A stretch of DNA of 64,000 nucleotides from an uncultured Dehalococcoidia bacterium (GTDB taxonomy: Bacteria > Chloroflexota > Dehalococcoidia > Lucifugimonadales > UBA3495), in NCBI GenBank assembly GCA_951812535.1, contig CATOSK010000007.1, positions 310,001 to 374,000 of the forward strand, given 5' to 3'. Made by a program: the position numbers and the translations under genes. Below, in pieces: positions 24,035 to 32,956 of the stretch (its first letter is position 1; the number at the start of each line of letters is the position of its first letter). A model generated the notes under the pieces. It was not told the DNA's origin and made no database searches. It saw only the letters and a list, made by a program, of their open reading frames with translations.

Positions 24035-25633
24035 ATGCCCAACCCAGACGCGCAAGGCGCCCGCCAGTTCCACGAGGCTACGAAGCTGACCTACATCAAC
24101 CTGCGGAACAAGCCTCCGCTTTACAAGTCGTACCCCAACCTGCCAGTTATCCCGCTTCCATCGGATGATCTGGCCGATGACCTGGCCCTGGACGCACCGG
24201 CGCTGCCGTCGGTGGCGGGGCGGCCCGCTTCCGCAGGCGGAGGTCTGGACCTGAACGGACTGGCGTGCCTGCTTTACCACTCTTGCGGCGTCATACGGAA
24301 AGCGTGGCTGCGGACGGCGGGGGAAGTCCACTACCGGGCGGCGGCATCGGCGGGAGCGTTGTATCCGACCGAGGCTTACGTGGTCTGCGGGCCGCTGGAC
24401 GGGCTGGATGCGGGGGTCTACCACTTTGCCCCCGAGTCCTTCGGCTTGCGGAAGCTGAGGGACGGCGACTACCGGGCTCTTTTGGCTGCAGCTGCGGGAG
24501 GCGACGAATCCGTGGCGGGCGCTCCGGCGACAATCGTGTTCACGACGATTTTCTGGCGCAGCTCGTGGAAGTACCGGAGCCGGGGATACCGCTACTGCCA
24601 CTGGGACGCGGGGACGGTGGGCGCGAATCTGCTGGCATCGGCCGCTGCATCGGGACTGCCCGGGAAGGTCGCAGCCGGATTTGCCGACTCGGATGTGGAC
24701 CGGCTGGTGGGTGCGGACAGACGGAACGAAGCAAGCCTTTGCCTGGTTTCCATCGGAGCGGGCAACGGTACCAACCCGGAGCCAGGAAGGGTGGACCTGG
24801 CCGAAATAGAGGGGAACGAGTCCCTGGTCTTTGCCGACGAGGTGGAGTACCCCGACGTGCGGGAAACCCACGCCTCCACGGTGCTCGTCAGCGCGGAGGA
24901 CGCGGCGGCCTGGAAGGGACAGGCTGCCGCGCCAGTCTCGCAGCCAGCAGAACGCCGGTTCCCGCTGGGGAGTGAATCGCCCGGCGGCGGCAACGGTATG
25001 GGCCTGGGAAAGGTAATCACGTCACGCGGTTCCACCCGGCGCTACCGGCGGGAAACGGTCCCTGCGGACAAGTTCGGGGCGATGCTGCACCACGCGACCA
25101 GGGGAGTGCCGTCGGATTTCGCAGGCGACGGCAGTCCATCGTTGGTGGACACCTATCTCATCGTGAACGCCGTGGCGGGCATCCCTTCCGGCGCCTACTT
25201 CCACTCGCCCGGCGAGGACGAGCTTCACCTAATCCGGGAGGGCGATTTCCGGGAGGAGTCGGGGCACCTGTGCTTCGAACAGGCGTTGAGCGCGGACGCC
25301 TCCGCCGTGGCGTTCATCATGGCCGACCTGGACCGGGTGATGGGGCGGTTCGGCAACCGGGGGTACCGGGCGGCGCAGTTGGAAGCCGGCATCCTGGGCG
25401 GCAGGCTCTACCTGGCGTCCTATGCGCTGGGGATGGGAGCCAGCGGCATCACCTTCTTCGACGACGAGGTGGCGGAGTTTTTCTCGCCTCACTCGGACGG
25501 TAAGGACGTAATGTTCGTGGTCACCCTGGGATTGACCGCCGAGGAAAACCGGGTGCGGCCCTTCCGGTCAAGGGTGGCGGTCAAGCTGGACGCGCTGGCC
25601 CGGGGCGCCGGGCAGCACCGATTGCCCGGCTAG
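24035..25633 (+). CDS. SagB/ThcOx-family nitroreductase-fold oxidoreductase, two domains
   Basis: This is 532 residues with two tandem nitroreductase-like domains (about 60-275 and 325-530). The first has RAAASAGALYPTEAYVV, AGVYHFAP and the YRYCHWDAGTVGANLLASAAASGL cofactor-side helix; the second has RGSTRRYRRETVPADKF, AQLEAGILGGRLYLASYALGMGASG and FFDDEVAEFF. SagB enzymes are FMN-dependent azoline dehydrogenases of peptide natural products, but no cyclodehydratase or precursor peptide gene is nearby, so this is probably a free-standing flavoenzyme of unknown substrate. GGGAGG precedes the ATG. Confidence 0.88.
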   Translation: MPNPDAQGARQFHEATKLTYINLRNKPPLYKSYPNLPVIPLPSDDLADDLALDAPALPSVAGRPASAGGGLDLNGLACLLYHSCGVIRKAWLRTAGEVHYRAAASAGALYPTEAYVVCGPLDGLDAGVYHFAPESFGLRKLRDGDYRALLAAAAGGDESVAGAPATIVFTTIFWRSSWKYRSRGYRYCHWDAGTVGANLLASAAASGLPGKVAAGFADSDVDRLVGADRRNEASLCLVSIGAGNGTNPEPGRVDLAEIEGNESLVFADEVEYPDVRETHASTVLVSAEDAAAWKGQAAAPVSQPAERRFPLGSESPGGGNGMGLGKVITSRGSTRRYRRETVPADKFGAMLHHATRGVPSDFAGDGSPSLVDTYLIVNAVAGIPSGAYFHSPGEDELHLIREGDFREESGHLCFEQALSADASAVAFIMADLDRVMGRFGNRGYRAAQLEAGILGGRLYLASYALGMGASGITFFDDEVAEFFSPHSDGKDVMFVVTLGLTAEENRVRPFRSRVAVKLDALARGAGQHRLPG

Positions 25634-25655
25634 CGGGGCGCGACTCGCTCCGGCC

Positions 25656-26507
25656 TTATTCGTCCCACTCGGAGCCGTCGTCGGGAGCGCCCGGGTCCAC
25701 CAGGCCGCCTTCATCGTCGTCGTCCAACCCGGCGTCGTCCAGGTAGCGCAGCACGTTTTCCCGCAGGTACATGCGGGGGTCGTCCTTGGCCCGGGAGGGG
25801 AAGGAGCAGACCTTCTGCAGGCTGGGGTGGCGGAAGGTCTCCCGGATGATGATGGAAGTCCCTTCGTCCTTGACCGCTATCACCGCCGCCTCGTAACGGT
25901 TGCCGGCCTGCATGAGCCGGACCAGGCGGCGGGCGAGCTTGGGTTCGACCCGGCCCAGGTACTCATCGCCGCGGCGGTAGACGCAGAGACTGCTCCCCTC
26001 AATTACCAGGTCCAGTGGGTCCCCCGGGGCTGCGGCGCGGGCGGACCCCGGTTTTTGCAGGACGGTTGCGCCGGACTTGCCGCTTTCCTCGATGAAAGAC
26101 CGGGCGGCGAAAGACCGGGCTGAGCCGACACCTTTGAGACCGCTCCCCGCCGGTGCGGGGGATTCTTCCAACTGGGCGAGGCGGGTGAGGTTCTTCCTGG
26201 CGATGTTGTTGTAGGGTGCGGCTTCGACGACTCGCGTGAGGACCTCGCGGGCTTCCATGTATTGGCCCGACTCCATCAGCGCTTTACCGAGCCGGTTCAT
26301 TGTCTCTACGTCGTTGGGTGTGACGTCGAGGATGACCCGGTTCAGGACGGCGGCTTTTTCCCAGTCTCCTTCCAGTGCCAGGGATATGGCTTCCTTGCTC
26401 AATTCCCTGGTGGTTTTTGCCCGGTTCGTTCTGGTGGTCTCCCCCTCCGTCGCCGGGGCAGGTAACTTGTCCGAGGCTCCGTGGGGGCTCCGTGTCTCCA
26501 GCTCCAT
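25656..26507 (-). CDS. TPR-containing hypothetical protein
   Basis: From the ATG at 26507 (GGAG 9 bp upstream; 26513 is an alternative) it has 283 residues. Residues 35-95 hold tetratricopeptide repeats (EAISLALEGDWEKAAVLNRV, LGKALMESGQYMEAREVLTRV). Residues 150-250 form a separate domain with SLCVYRRGDEYLGRVEPKLARRL, and the end is very acidic (DDAGLDDDDEGG). The repeat element at 26441-26487 is translated as part of residues 7-23, before the TPRs, which suggests that either this N-terminus is insertion-derived or the true start is further in. The role is unknown. Confidence 0.75.
   Translation of the reverse strand: MELETRSPHGASDKLPAPATEGETTRTNRAKTTRELSKEAISLALEGDWEKAAVLNRVILDVTPNDVETMNRLGKALMESGQYMEAREVLTRVVEAAPYNNIARKNLTRLAQLEESPAPAGSGLKGVGSARSFAARSFIEESGKSGATVLQKPGSARAAAPGDPLDLVIEGSSLCVYRRGDEYLGRVEPKLARRLVRLMQAGNRYEAAVIAVKDEGTSIIIRETFRHPSLQKVCSFPSRAKDDPRMYLRENVLRYLDDAGLDDDDEGGLVDPGAPDDGSEWDE
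26441..26487 (-). repeat. GACAAG-NN-ACC stem-loop copy at the TPR gene start
   Basis: Outer CCCCC (26441-26445)/GGGGG (26483-26487) and inner GCC (26452-26454)/GGC (26475-26477) close a 20-nt loop (26455-26474) holding GGTAACTTGTC on the plus strand. It is sense-oriented to the TPR gene and overlaps its first codons. It is most similar to the copy upstream of glmS. Confidence 0.8.
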
Positions 26508-26831
26508 AGTCATCAACTCCAATCCCAAGCACCAGCCCAACGCTATCCAGACCGGGGCGGGCCCGCCGGCAGCGGGTCTGCCCGGCTTGCGGTAAATAAT
26601 TACAGTTAACGGCTACGCGGGGTCAAGGTGGTTTGGATGCCGTTTTCAACCATTGCCTGGCCCTGAGAAACTGCCTCAAGACCTCCCGATGTGCCTTCGC
26701 CACAGGACTTCCTGCTTGGGAAAGTTGCTTAATCGCCCGTACGTGAAGCAGCCGCTCCGGGTTTCTCGACCCGGGCCGGGTTTTTGACGGGAAACCGGGG
26801 CGCTGACCGGGGGATGTTTCGGCGAGGGGGC

Positions 26832-27554
26832 CTACCGGTAGCGGCCGGTGAGGGCACGCCAGCGAATGCGGAGGAGATCGCGGGCCATGACCAGGGAGTC
26901 AGGGAAGGGCTTCAACGTGCTGGCCTGCCGGTGATGCCAGTCGATGGGCACTTCCTGGACCCGCAAGCCGGACCGGGCAGCGATAGCCAGGAGCTCTACG
27001 TCGAAGGCGAACCCGTCCAGATTGGGCCGGTCGAACAGGGCCGGGACCACCTCGCCCCGGAAGCACTTGAAGCCGCATTGGGTATCGGAGATTCCCCGGA
27101 CCGCCAGCAGGCGGACCAGGGCGTTGAAGATCCGGCTGGTGAAGACCCGCGCCTGGGACTCCCCGGTGCGGCGGGCGCCGGGGGCCTGCCGGGAGCCGGC
27201 GGCCACGTCGACTCCTTCCAGCCGGGGAGGCAGGAACCGCTCGACCTGCTCGATGGGCATGGAAAGGTCGGCGTCGCACATGAACCGGTAGGCCCCGGCG
27301 GCCGACAGCATTCCCATCCTGACGGCGCGGCCCTTCCCGGCGTGGGGCAGGCTCAAGAGGCGCACGTTGGGGCGGGAGGCGGCGAAGGCGTTTACCTCGG
27401 CGGCGGTGGAGTCGGCGCTGCCGTCGTCGGCGACGATGACTTCCCAGGTGTAATCGCGGGTGGCGAGGAACTCCACCGTCCGGCGCAGGGTGTCGGCGAT
27501 GATGAGTTCTTCGTTGTAGGCCGGGATGATTACGGAAAGGAAGGGCTCAGTCAC
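26832..27554 (-). CDS. Glycosyltransferase family 2, dolichyl-phosphate glucosyltransferase-like
   Basis: This is 240 residues with a GT-A fold: SVIIPAYNEELII, the nucleotide-site VADDGSADST (D43, D44), GKGRAVRMGML and the metal-binding CDADLSMP (D94, D96), then SDTQCGFKCFRGEV, which is typical of ALG5/DPM1-like enzymes that load a sugar onto a polyprenyl phosphate at the membrane. No C-terminal membrane helices are present. It lies just downstream of lysC on the same strand with no evident functional link. Confidence 0.9.
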   Translation of the reverse strand: MTEPFLSVIIPAYNEELIIADTLRRTVEFLATRDYTWEVIVADDGSADSTAAEVNAFAASRPNVRLLSLPHAGKGRAVRMGMLSAAGAYRFMCDADLSMPIEQVERFLPPRLEGVDVAAGSRQAPGARRTGESQARVFTSRIFNALVRLLAVRGISDTQCGFKCFRGEVVPALFDRPNLDGFAFDVELLAIAARSGLRVQEVPIDWHHRQASTLKPFPDSLVMARDLLRIRWRALTGRYR

Positions 27555-27578
27555 AGAGTTTAGGGGAGCCTCCCAGGA

Positions 27579-28823
27579 TCAGCCGTCCTCGCGGTCCAGT
27601 TGAAATCCCCGGTGGAGCAGCCGGACGGCCTCGGCGGCATCGCTTTCCCTGACGATGCAGGAGATGCGGATCTCCGAAGTGGTGATCATGTCAATGTTGA
27701 CGTTGCCGTCGGCCAGAAACCGGAACATCCGTGAAGCATAACCCGGCGTGTTCTGCATCCCGGAACCGACGACGCTGACGGAGGCCAGGGTAGCGTCGGA
27801 CACCACACCCGAAGCGCCGAGGGACGGGATCAGCCCCTCCACCTCCCGCAGGGCCAGCGCCAGGTCGTCGCGGGTCACGGTAAAGCTGATGTCCGTAAAA
27901 CGTTCCACACTCGTGTTCTGCACGATGGTGTCCACGCTGACTCCGACGGCGGCCAGGGGTTCGAAAAGGGCGGCGGCCACCCCGGGGCGGTCGGGCACGG
28001 AACGGACGGTTATCTTGGCGACGTTGGACTGGCTGGCGATGCCGGTTACCTTTACTCGTTCTTCCATGGAATGCTCACCGTCGGGCAGGAGGTCGGGGAT
28101 TTGATGAATCAGGGTGCCGGGCGCGTCGACGAGGCTGGAGGCAACGTAGATGGGGACCCGGTAGGCAGCGCCGAGCTCGATGGACCGGGGGTGCATCTTG
28201 GCCCCGTAGCTGGCCAGTTCCAGCATCTCCATGTATCCGATTTCGCGCATCTTGCGGGCCTCGGGGACGATGCGGGGATCGGCGGTATAGATGCCCTCCA
28301 CGTCGGTGTAGATGTCGCACCGGTCAGCGTTCAGGGCGGCGGCAAGGGCAACGGCGGTGGTGTCGGAGCCTCCACGTCCCAGGGTGGTTATGTCGAGGTC
28401 CTCGGTTATGCCCTGAAACCCGGCCACGACGGCGATACGGCCGCGGGACAGTTCGTTTTTGACGCGGTCCGGATCGACGCGGCTGATGCGGGCGCGTCCG
28501 TACATGGTGTCGGTGTGGATGCCAGCCTGGGAGCCACTGAGGCTGATAGCCTGGTAACCCAGGGAGCGCAGGGCCATGGTCAACAAGGTGCAGGACACCA
28601 ACTCCCCGGTGGAAAGCAGCAGGTCCAGCTCCCTTGGATCGGGATTGGGGGAAACGGTGTTGGCCAGTTCGATGAGTTCATCGGTGGTATCGCCCATGGC
28701 GGAGACGACGGCGACGATGTCGGCGCCGCTATCCCGATCACGGCAGATGCGGCGGGCGACGTTGAGGATCCTGTCAGCATCTGCCACTGAGCTGCCGCCG
28801 TATTTGTGGACCAGGAGGGTCAT
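27579..28823 (-). CDS. lysC: Aspartate kinase
   Basis: LysC phosphorylates aspartate at the head of lysine, threonine and methionine synthesis. Starting at MTLLVHKYGGSSV (28823; an upstream in-frame GTG at 28835 is less likely) it has 414 residues. The kinase part shows KYGGSSVADADRI, VVAGFQGITEDLDITTLGRGG and DVEGIYTADPR; two ACT domains follow (NVAKITVRSVPDRPGVAAAL and MQNTPGYASRMFRFLADGNV), implying feedback control by lysine and/or threonine. thrB lies upstream on the same strand, but the two are separated by two small membrane genes. Confidence 0.96.
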   Translation of the reverse strand: MTLLVHKYGGSSVADADRILNVARRICRDRDSGADIVAVVSAMGDTTDELIELANTVSPNPDPRELDLLLSTGELVSCTLLTMALRSLGYQAISLSGSQAGIHTDTMYGRARISRVDPDRVKNELSRGRIAVVAGFQGITEDLDITTLGRGGSDTTAVALAAALNADRCDIYTDVEGIYTADPRIVPEARKMREIGYMEMLELASYGAKMHPRSIELGAAYRVPIYVASSLVDAPGTLIHQIPDLLPDGEHSMEERVKVTGIASQSNVAKITVRSVPDRPGVAAALFEPLAAVGVSVDTIVQNTSVERFTDISFTVTRDDLALALREVEGLIPSLGASGVVSDATLASVSVVGSGMQNTPGYASRMFRFLADGNVNIDMITTSEIRISCIVRESDAAEAVRLLHRGFQLDREDG

Positions 28824-28896
28824 AGGGCATCCCACGGCGTTGCAATCGGTAAGTTGGGCATGGTGTAGCTACCCTGCAATTGGCATGACCGGGCAA

Positions 28897-29076
28897 TCAG
28901 CCGAGAAGGGACAGGGCTGCGCCGATGCCTGCGGTGACCACCCCCAGCGCCATGCTCCAGCCGCCGACGAACAGAATTTGTCCGGGCACGTCCCCCAGGA
29001 ATATCGCGACAGCCAGCATCACAATCATCGGTATACCGAACATGATCCCGCCGATAGACAAAAAAATGCCGCTCAT
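28897..29076 (-). CDS. Tiny membrane protein, 59 aa
   Basis: ATG at 29076 overlaps the stop of the preceding gene by ATGA, and the frame ends at TGA 28897. The protein begins MSGIFLSIGGIMFGIPMIVM and has two hydrophobic helices (about 4-28 and 34-58) with a short GDVPGQ turn. The overlap, hydrophobic pattern and lack of stops argue that it is real despite its size. The family is not recognised; a holin-like or accessory membrane role is possible but unproven. Confidence 0.6.
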   Translation of the reverse strand: MSGIFLSIGGIMFGIPMIVMLAVAIFLGDVPGQILFVGGWSMALGVVTAGIGAALSLLG

Positions 29077-29294
29077 CGTCCTAACCCTCCGTTTGGAGAT
29101 GGCGTTTCATGCCGCACTTGGTGGGCTTCCAACAAGAGCTCTATTTGCCGTTGGTTAGCCTCGATGCGGGCGGTGTTCTCCCTCGAATTGGCCAGCACTG
29201 CCGGGTAAGCAACCAGTATGCTAAAGAACGCTACCACCCCAGCCCCAACCAAGAGCATTAACACATCCCTCAAGACTCTGGGCCTGTCATTCAT
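29073..29294 (-). CDS. Small membrane-anchored coiled-coil protein, 73 aa
   Basis: One hydrophobic segment (residues 11-35, VLMLLVGAGVVAFFSILVAYP) is followed by a charged heptad-like stretch NTARIEANQRQIELLLEA and a short tail. It overlaps the next tiny membrane gene by 4 bp, so the two are coupled. The layout (anchor plus short coiled coil, then a two-helix protein) resembles small phage-type lysis accessory pairs, but no phage gene is nearby. Function is unknown. Confidence 0.6.
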   Translation of the reverse strand: MNDRPRVLRDVLMLLVGAGVVAFFSILVAYPAVLANSRENTARIEANQRQIELLLEAHQVRHETPSPNGGLGR

Positions 29295-29336
29295 TTTACA
29301 TCTACCTGGCGGAGGTTGCTTGACCCGGGGATATGG

Positions 29337-30257
29337 CTATTCTGGCCGAGCCTCCAGGTGCGCTCCCTTTGGCGTGGGGGAAACGACAAGAAGCTTGCAC
29401 TCTACGCCGGTGATCCTGGCGGCTTCAAACATTTCGTAGGCGACGGTCATTTCCCGGCCGAGCGTGAGCGCCATGATGGTGGAGCCGCTGCCTGACAGAA
29501 AGACTCCCAGCGCACCGGCATCGCGGGCCGCGCGGAATATCAGCTTCATGGGAGGGAAGATGGCCTGGCGGTGGGGCTGGTGAAGCCGGTCCTCGGTGGC
29601 GACGGAAAGGTATTCGGGGTGGTTGGTAGCCATCCCGGCTACCAGCAGCCCGACCCGTCCCATGTTGTAGACGGCGTCGGCAACGGTTACGCGGTCGGGG
29701 AGAACGCGGCGGGCGTCCTCGGTGCTGATTCGCACGTCCGGGACGAGCAGGACAGCCTGAATGTCTTCCGGGACGTCGATGGGCACGGTGTAGAGCTGGG
29801 GGCCATCTCCAACCACGAGGCGCAGCCCGCCCAGAACGGCGGCGGCGACGTTGTCGGGGTGTCCCTCGATGGTGGCCGCCATTTCCAAGAGCTCGTTGGG
29901 ATTGAAGGGTCCCCCGGACAGATGGTTGGCCGCAACCAGTCCACCGGCGATGGCGGCGGCGCTGCTTCCGAGGCCGCGGCTGAGGGGGATTCGGTTCTCG
30001 CAGCGGAGGTGGAGCGGCGGCGGGTCCAGTCCGGCTTCGTCGAAGAGGAACCGCATGGCCCGGTAAACGAGGTTGGTATCGTCGGCGGGCAGTTCCCCTT
30101 CACCTTCGCCGGAGACTTCGACGACCGCGGATGCCTGCCCGCTCGCAGGTATGGTCACGTCAAGACGGTTCCACAGGTCCAGGGCCATTCCGAGGCAGTC
30201 GAAACCGGGACCGAGGTTGGCGGTGGTGGCGGGGGCGTAGACGGTGACGGGGTTCAT
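29337..30257 (-). CDS. thrB: Homoserine kinase
   Basis: ThrB phosphorylates homoserine for threonine synthesis. The start MNPVTVYAPATTANLGPGF at 30257 fits the family and gives 306 residues; the frame is open to 30374, but that part overlaps the upstream gene. The GHMP signature PLSRGLGSSAAAIAGG is complete, with the C-terminal GVFLSGSGSTIMAL motif 3. It begins 16 bp after the phosphonoacetate-hydrolase-like gene, so the two are probably cotranscribed. Confidence 0.94.
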   Translation of the reverse strand: MNPVTVYAPATTANLGPGFDCLGMALDLWNRLDVTIPASGQASAVVEVSGEGEGELPADDTNLVYRAMRFLFDEAGLDPPPLHLRCENRIPLSRGLGSSAAAIAGGLVAANHLSGGPFNPNELLEMAATIEGHPDNVAAAVLGGLRLVVGDGPQLYTVPIDVPEDIQAVLLVPDVRISTEDARRVLPDRVTVADAVYNMGRVGLLVAGMATNHPEYLSVATEDRLHQPHRQAIFPPMKLIFRAARDAGALGVFLSGSGSTIMALTLGREMTVAYEMFEAARITGVECKLLVVSPTPKGAHLEARPE

Positions 30258-30273
30258 GGCAGGAAGGAGCCGG

Positions 30274-31374
30274 TCATACGAGGATGCGTTCGAAAACGTA
30301 GCGTCCGACGTCCCGGTTTTCAAGGAACTCGAAACCATCGTAGGAACCGCCGCAGCCGAGGATGGGTACGTCATCCTCGTACAACGATCCGTGGGAGCGC
30401 AGACCCGCCGGGAAGTCCACTTCAGCCGGGTCGCCGAAGACCACTTCGGGGCCGCCCAGGACCATGATGTCTCCGATGCGGTCCTCCATCAACCGGAACC
30501 TGGCGGCGGCTTCGGAGCGGGGATAGGCGGCGTCCACGCCGTCGGTGTTGCGGAGGACTTCCAGGGCGGCGTTGGTATCAGCAGCATCGACGTAGACGTA
30601 GATGCATCCCCCGAGGTTGGAGTGATGCACGGTGTAGAGGTCCTTGATGATGGGGACGGCCTGGGCCGCGATGCCGTGTTCCCGCAGCACGTCGGGCAGG
30701 TGGACCATGCGGCTCTTGGCGGACATGCCATGGTCGGCGGTAAGGAGAAACTCAACGTCAGGGAGGCTTTCCATGAGCTTGCCAATGGCCTCGTCCAGCA
30801 GGGACAGGTGACGGGACGCTTCGGGGTGTTCGGGGCCGTAGGTGTGCATGGCAAAGTCGGTGGTGGTCAGGTAGACGATGTCGTAACTTTCCCGGGCCAG
30901 GACGGCGCGAGCGGCATCAACGATCCAGCCGTTGACTTCGAGGGAGTAAATGGACGGGGGCGTTCCGACCTGGTCCACGACCCAGCCGAGGGGCTGCTCC
31001 GAGGAGAAGCAGAGGGTGGGGCCATCGCCGAGGAGTTTACGAAGCTTGTCCTTGGACGACACCAGTAGCGACCGGGCTCCCAGGCGGGTGGCCCGCTGGA
31101 ACATGGTCTCGGCAACGACGTACTCGCCGGACTCCATGTACACGTCCTCGCCGCCGGTGCGGTCCCGCCAGAAGTTGGACACGATGCCGTGGGCGTCGGG
31201 ATAGCTGGCGGTAACGAGGGAGGTGTTGTTGACGTTGGTCACGGTGGGCATCATGGCCTTGCCGGACACGAGGAAGCCTTCCCCGGCGATGCTATCCAGG
31301 TTGGGGGTGGGGCAGTGCTGCGCGTATTCCGGATCAAACCCGTCAACCATTACTACCACAGTGGTCCTGGCCAT
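30274..31374 (-). CDS. Alkaline phosphatase superfamily, phosphonoacetate hydrolase-like
   Basis: This is 366 residues. Metal and nucleophile motifs are visible: VVMVDGFDPEY (D11), MMPTVTNVNN (candidate nucleophile Thr46), YLTTTDFAMHTYGPEH, LLTADHGMSAKSR and the late LRSHGSLYE histidine. The TNxNN context and GARSLLVSSKDKLRKLLG closely follow phosphonoacetate hydrolase PhnA, a C-P bond cleaving enzyme, but nucleotide pyrophosphatases share the fold. No phosphonate transport genes are adjacent, so the substrate is uncertain. Confidence 0.75.
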   Translation of the reverse strand: MARTTVVVMVDGFDPEYAQHCPTPNLDSIAGEGFLVSGKAMMPTVTNVNNTSLVTASYPDAHGIVSNFWRDRTGGEDVYMESGEYVVAETMFQRATRLGARSLLVSSKDKLRKLLGDGPTLCFSSEQPLGWVVDQVGTPPSIYSLEVNGWIVDAARAVLARESYDIVYLTTTDFAMHTYGPEHPEASRHLSLLDEAIGKLMESLPDVEFLLTADHGMSAKSRMVHLPDVLREHGIAAQAVPIIKDLYTVHHSNLGGCIYVYVDAADTNAALEVLRNTDGVDAAYPRSEAAARFRLMEDRIGDIMVLGGPEVVFGDPAEVDFPAGLRSHGSLYEDDVPILGCGGSYDGFEFLENRDVGRYVFERILV

Positions 31375-31490
31375 TGTCTACCCCGCAGAAACGAACTTGC
31401 TACTCCAGGCAGGGAAGGCGTCCGCCTTCCCGAACCAGCACGCGGGAAACTGTACCGCATCCCCCGCAGAGCGGCAAGCCGGGGATGGAA

Positions 31491-32825
31491 TTAGACGCGC
31501 AGATGCTCCAGGGCGGTGAAGTTGTTGATTCCGGGCTGGTGGCCGTTGCCGAGCAATCCGGGCGGGGCGACGGCGGCCGCGGCCCGGAGGTAGTCCAAGG
31601 CGAGACGGGGGAGGAGGTAGTTGTCGCGGACGCTGTTGCGGGCGGCTGCGCCGATCCGCTCCCGCAGGGCCGGGTCCCGGAGCAACGAAACCATGCGCTC
31701 CGCACATTCCTCGGGAGAACTTACCAGGTAACCGTTGACGCCGTCCTCCACCTGTATGCGGATACCGCCAACATCACCACCGATGAGGGGGGTGCCCTTC
31801 CACATGGCCTCGGCCACGGTGAGGCCGAACCCCTCGCGGAGGGACTTCTGCATCACGACGAGAGACTCGGACTGGAAGGCATTGACAATGCGGTCGATGG
31901 TGTCGGGCAGGCCGTTGGGCTGGAAGTACAGGTGGATGTCGGGATCCCCGGCGGCGTGGTCCGCCACACGCTTTACAACGTCCGCCGCTTCTGGGTCGTC
32001 GGCAGCCTGGCTGATTCCGAGAAGGGCCAGTTGGAGGCCGGGCACGGACTGGCGGGCGATGCGGTAGGCGTCGATGACTCCCCAGGGATCCTTCCAGAAG
32101 TCGAAGCGGGATACCTGGGTGACGAGCGGCCGTTGCGGGTCGATGCCCATAGCGGAGACGATGGCGTTAGCTTCCGCATCGGTGATGGGGGCGTTTTTGG
32201 GTGTCAGAGGATCGATGGCCGGCGGGGCAACATACACCGGAGTATTGGAACCCAGCCCGGCGGGGATGTAGGAGTCGAGGGAAAAGACCAGTCCATCGTA
32301 AGCGGCGGTCAAGGGAAGCAACTGGTCCATAACCTCCCGATTGGGAGCGGTCAGGTCGATGTGGCACACCCACAGACGGGTCTCGCCGCCCCGCTTGGGA
32401 AGCAACTGGGCAAGGGGCAGAAGCTGGGGGTCATGAAGGAACCAGACATCGGCATCCAATTGCCGGGATTCGATGTCGCCGGCCACCCTGGTTAGGGTGT
32501 CCATGTAAAGGCCGAATTCCCCGGGGGAGAGGCTCCCTTCGGCACCCTGAAGTAGGTTGTGCAGCTTCTTGGTCACCTGGAAGAAGGGCGGGTCGGCCGG
32601 GTTGATCACCACACGCTCGGTTTCGACGCCGAGGGAGTTCATCAATGGGACCAGGGATTGGAGGACCTCGGCGACCCCGCCTCCGATGGCGGTGCTGTTG
32701 ACGTGGACGAAGCGCAGGTTCTTGACCTGGCGGACCGAGTGTTCTAAGTCTTCTCGAATCTGCGGGGAAAGCAGAGCCCAGTAATCAGACGCGGAGACTT
32801 CCGGGTAGGTCATGCGGAGGAGCAT
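31491..32825 (-). CDS. GT4 glycosyltransferase, trehalose synthase (TreT)-like
   Basis: From MLLRMTYPEV at 32825 (AAAGG about 10 bp upstream) it has 444 residues. The open frame extends further upstream, but the Cys/Pro-rich start is not conserved. TreT features are RFVHVNSTAIGGGVAEVLQSL, VWFLHDPQLLPL, VTQVSRFDFWKDP and the EX7E motif EGFGLTVAEAMWKGTPLIGGDVGG. TreT makes trehalose from NDP-glucose and glucose, a compatible solute. Close relatives use other acceptors, so the product is inferred. Confidence 0.82.
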   Translation of the reverse strand: MLLRMTYPEVSASDYWALLSPQIREDLEHSVRQVKNLRFVHVNSTAIGGGVAEVLQSLVPLMNSLGVETERVVINPADPPFFQVTKKLHNLLQGAEGSLSPGEFGLYMDTLTRVAGDIESRQLDADVWFLHDPQLLPLAQLLPKRGGETRLWVCHIDLTAPNREVMDQLLPLTAAYDGLVFSLDSYIPAGLGSNTPVYVAPPAIDPLTPKNAPITDAEANAIVSAMGIDPQRPLVTQVSRFDFWKDPWGVIDAYRIARQSVPGLQLALLGISQAADDPEAADVVKRVADHAAGDPDIHLYFQPNGLPDTIDRIVNAFQSESLVVMQKSLREGFGLTVAEAMWKGTPLIGGDVGGIRIQVEDGVNGYLVSSPEECAERMVSLLRDPALRERIGAAARNSVRDNYLLPRLALDYLRAAAAVAPPGLLGNGHQPGINNFTALEHLRV

Positions 32826-32934
32826 TCGGGTCCGCCTTTCTGGGGCTGGGCGCGGCCTGGGGTTACAGGGGGCGTTCAGCGGTAAGTGTTCACAGCAATC
32901 ATTGCACCTTGCCGGAGGGACTGCAAGATTTTTG

Positions 32935-32956
32935 CTGGGAAATACTTCCCAGTTTT
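32935..32956. terminator. Hairpin between treT-like gene and glmS
   Basis: CTGGGAA / TTCCCAG (32935-32941, 32946-32952) with an ATAC loop and TTTT after it on the plus strand. It lies downstream of glmS, where a terminator is expected, but the T-run is on the wrong strand for glmS. Confidence 0.35.

Noticed and set aside
26760..26800. CCGGGT/ACCCGG hairpin downstream of the GT2 gene
   Set aside because: Alternative pairings compete and there is no T-run on the relevant strand.
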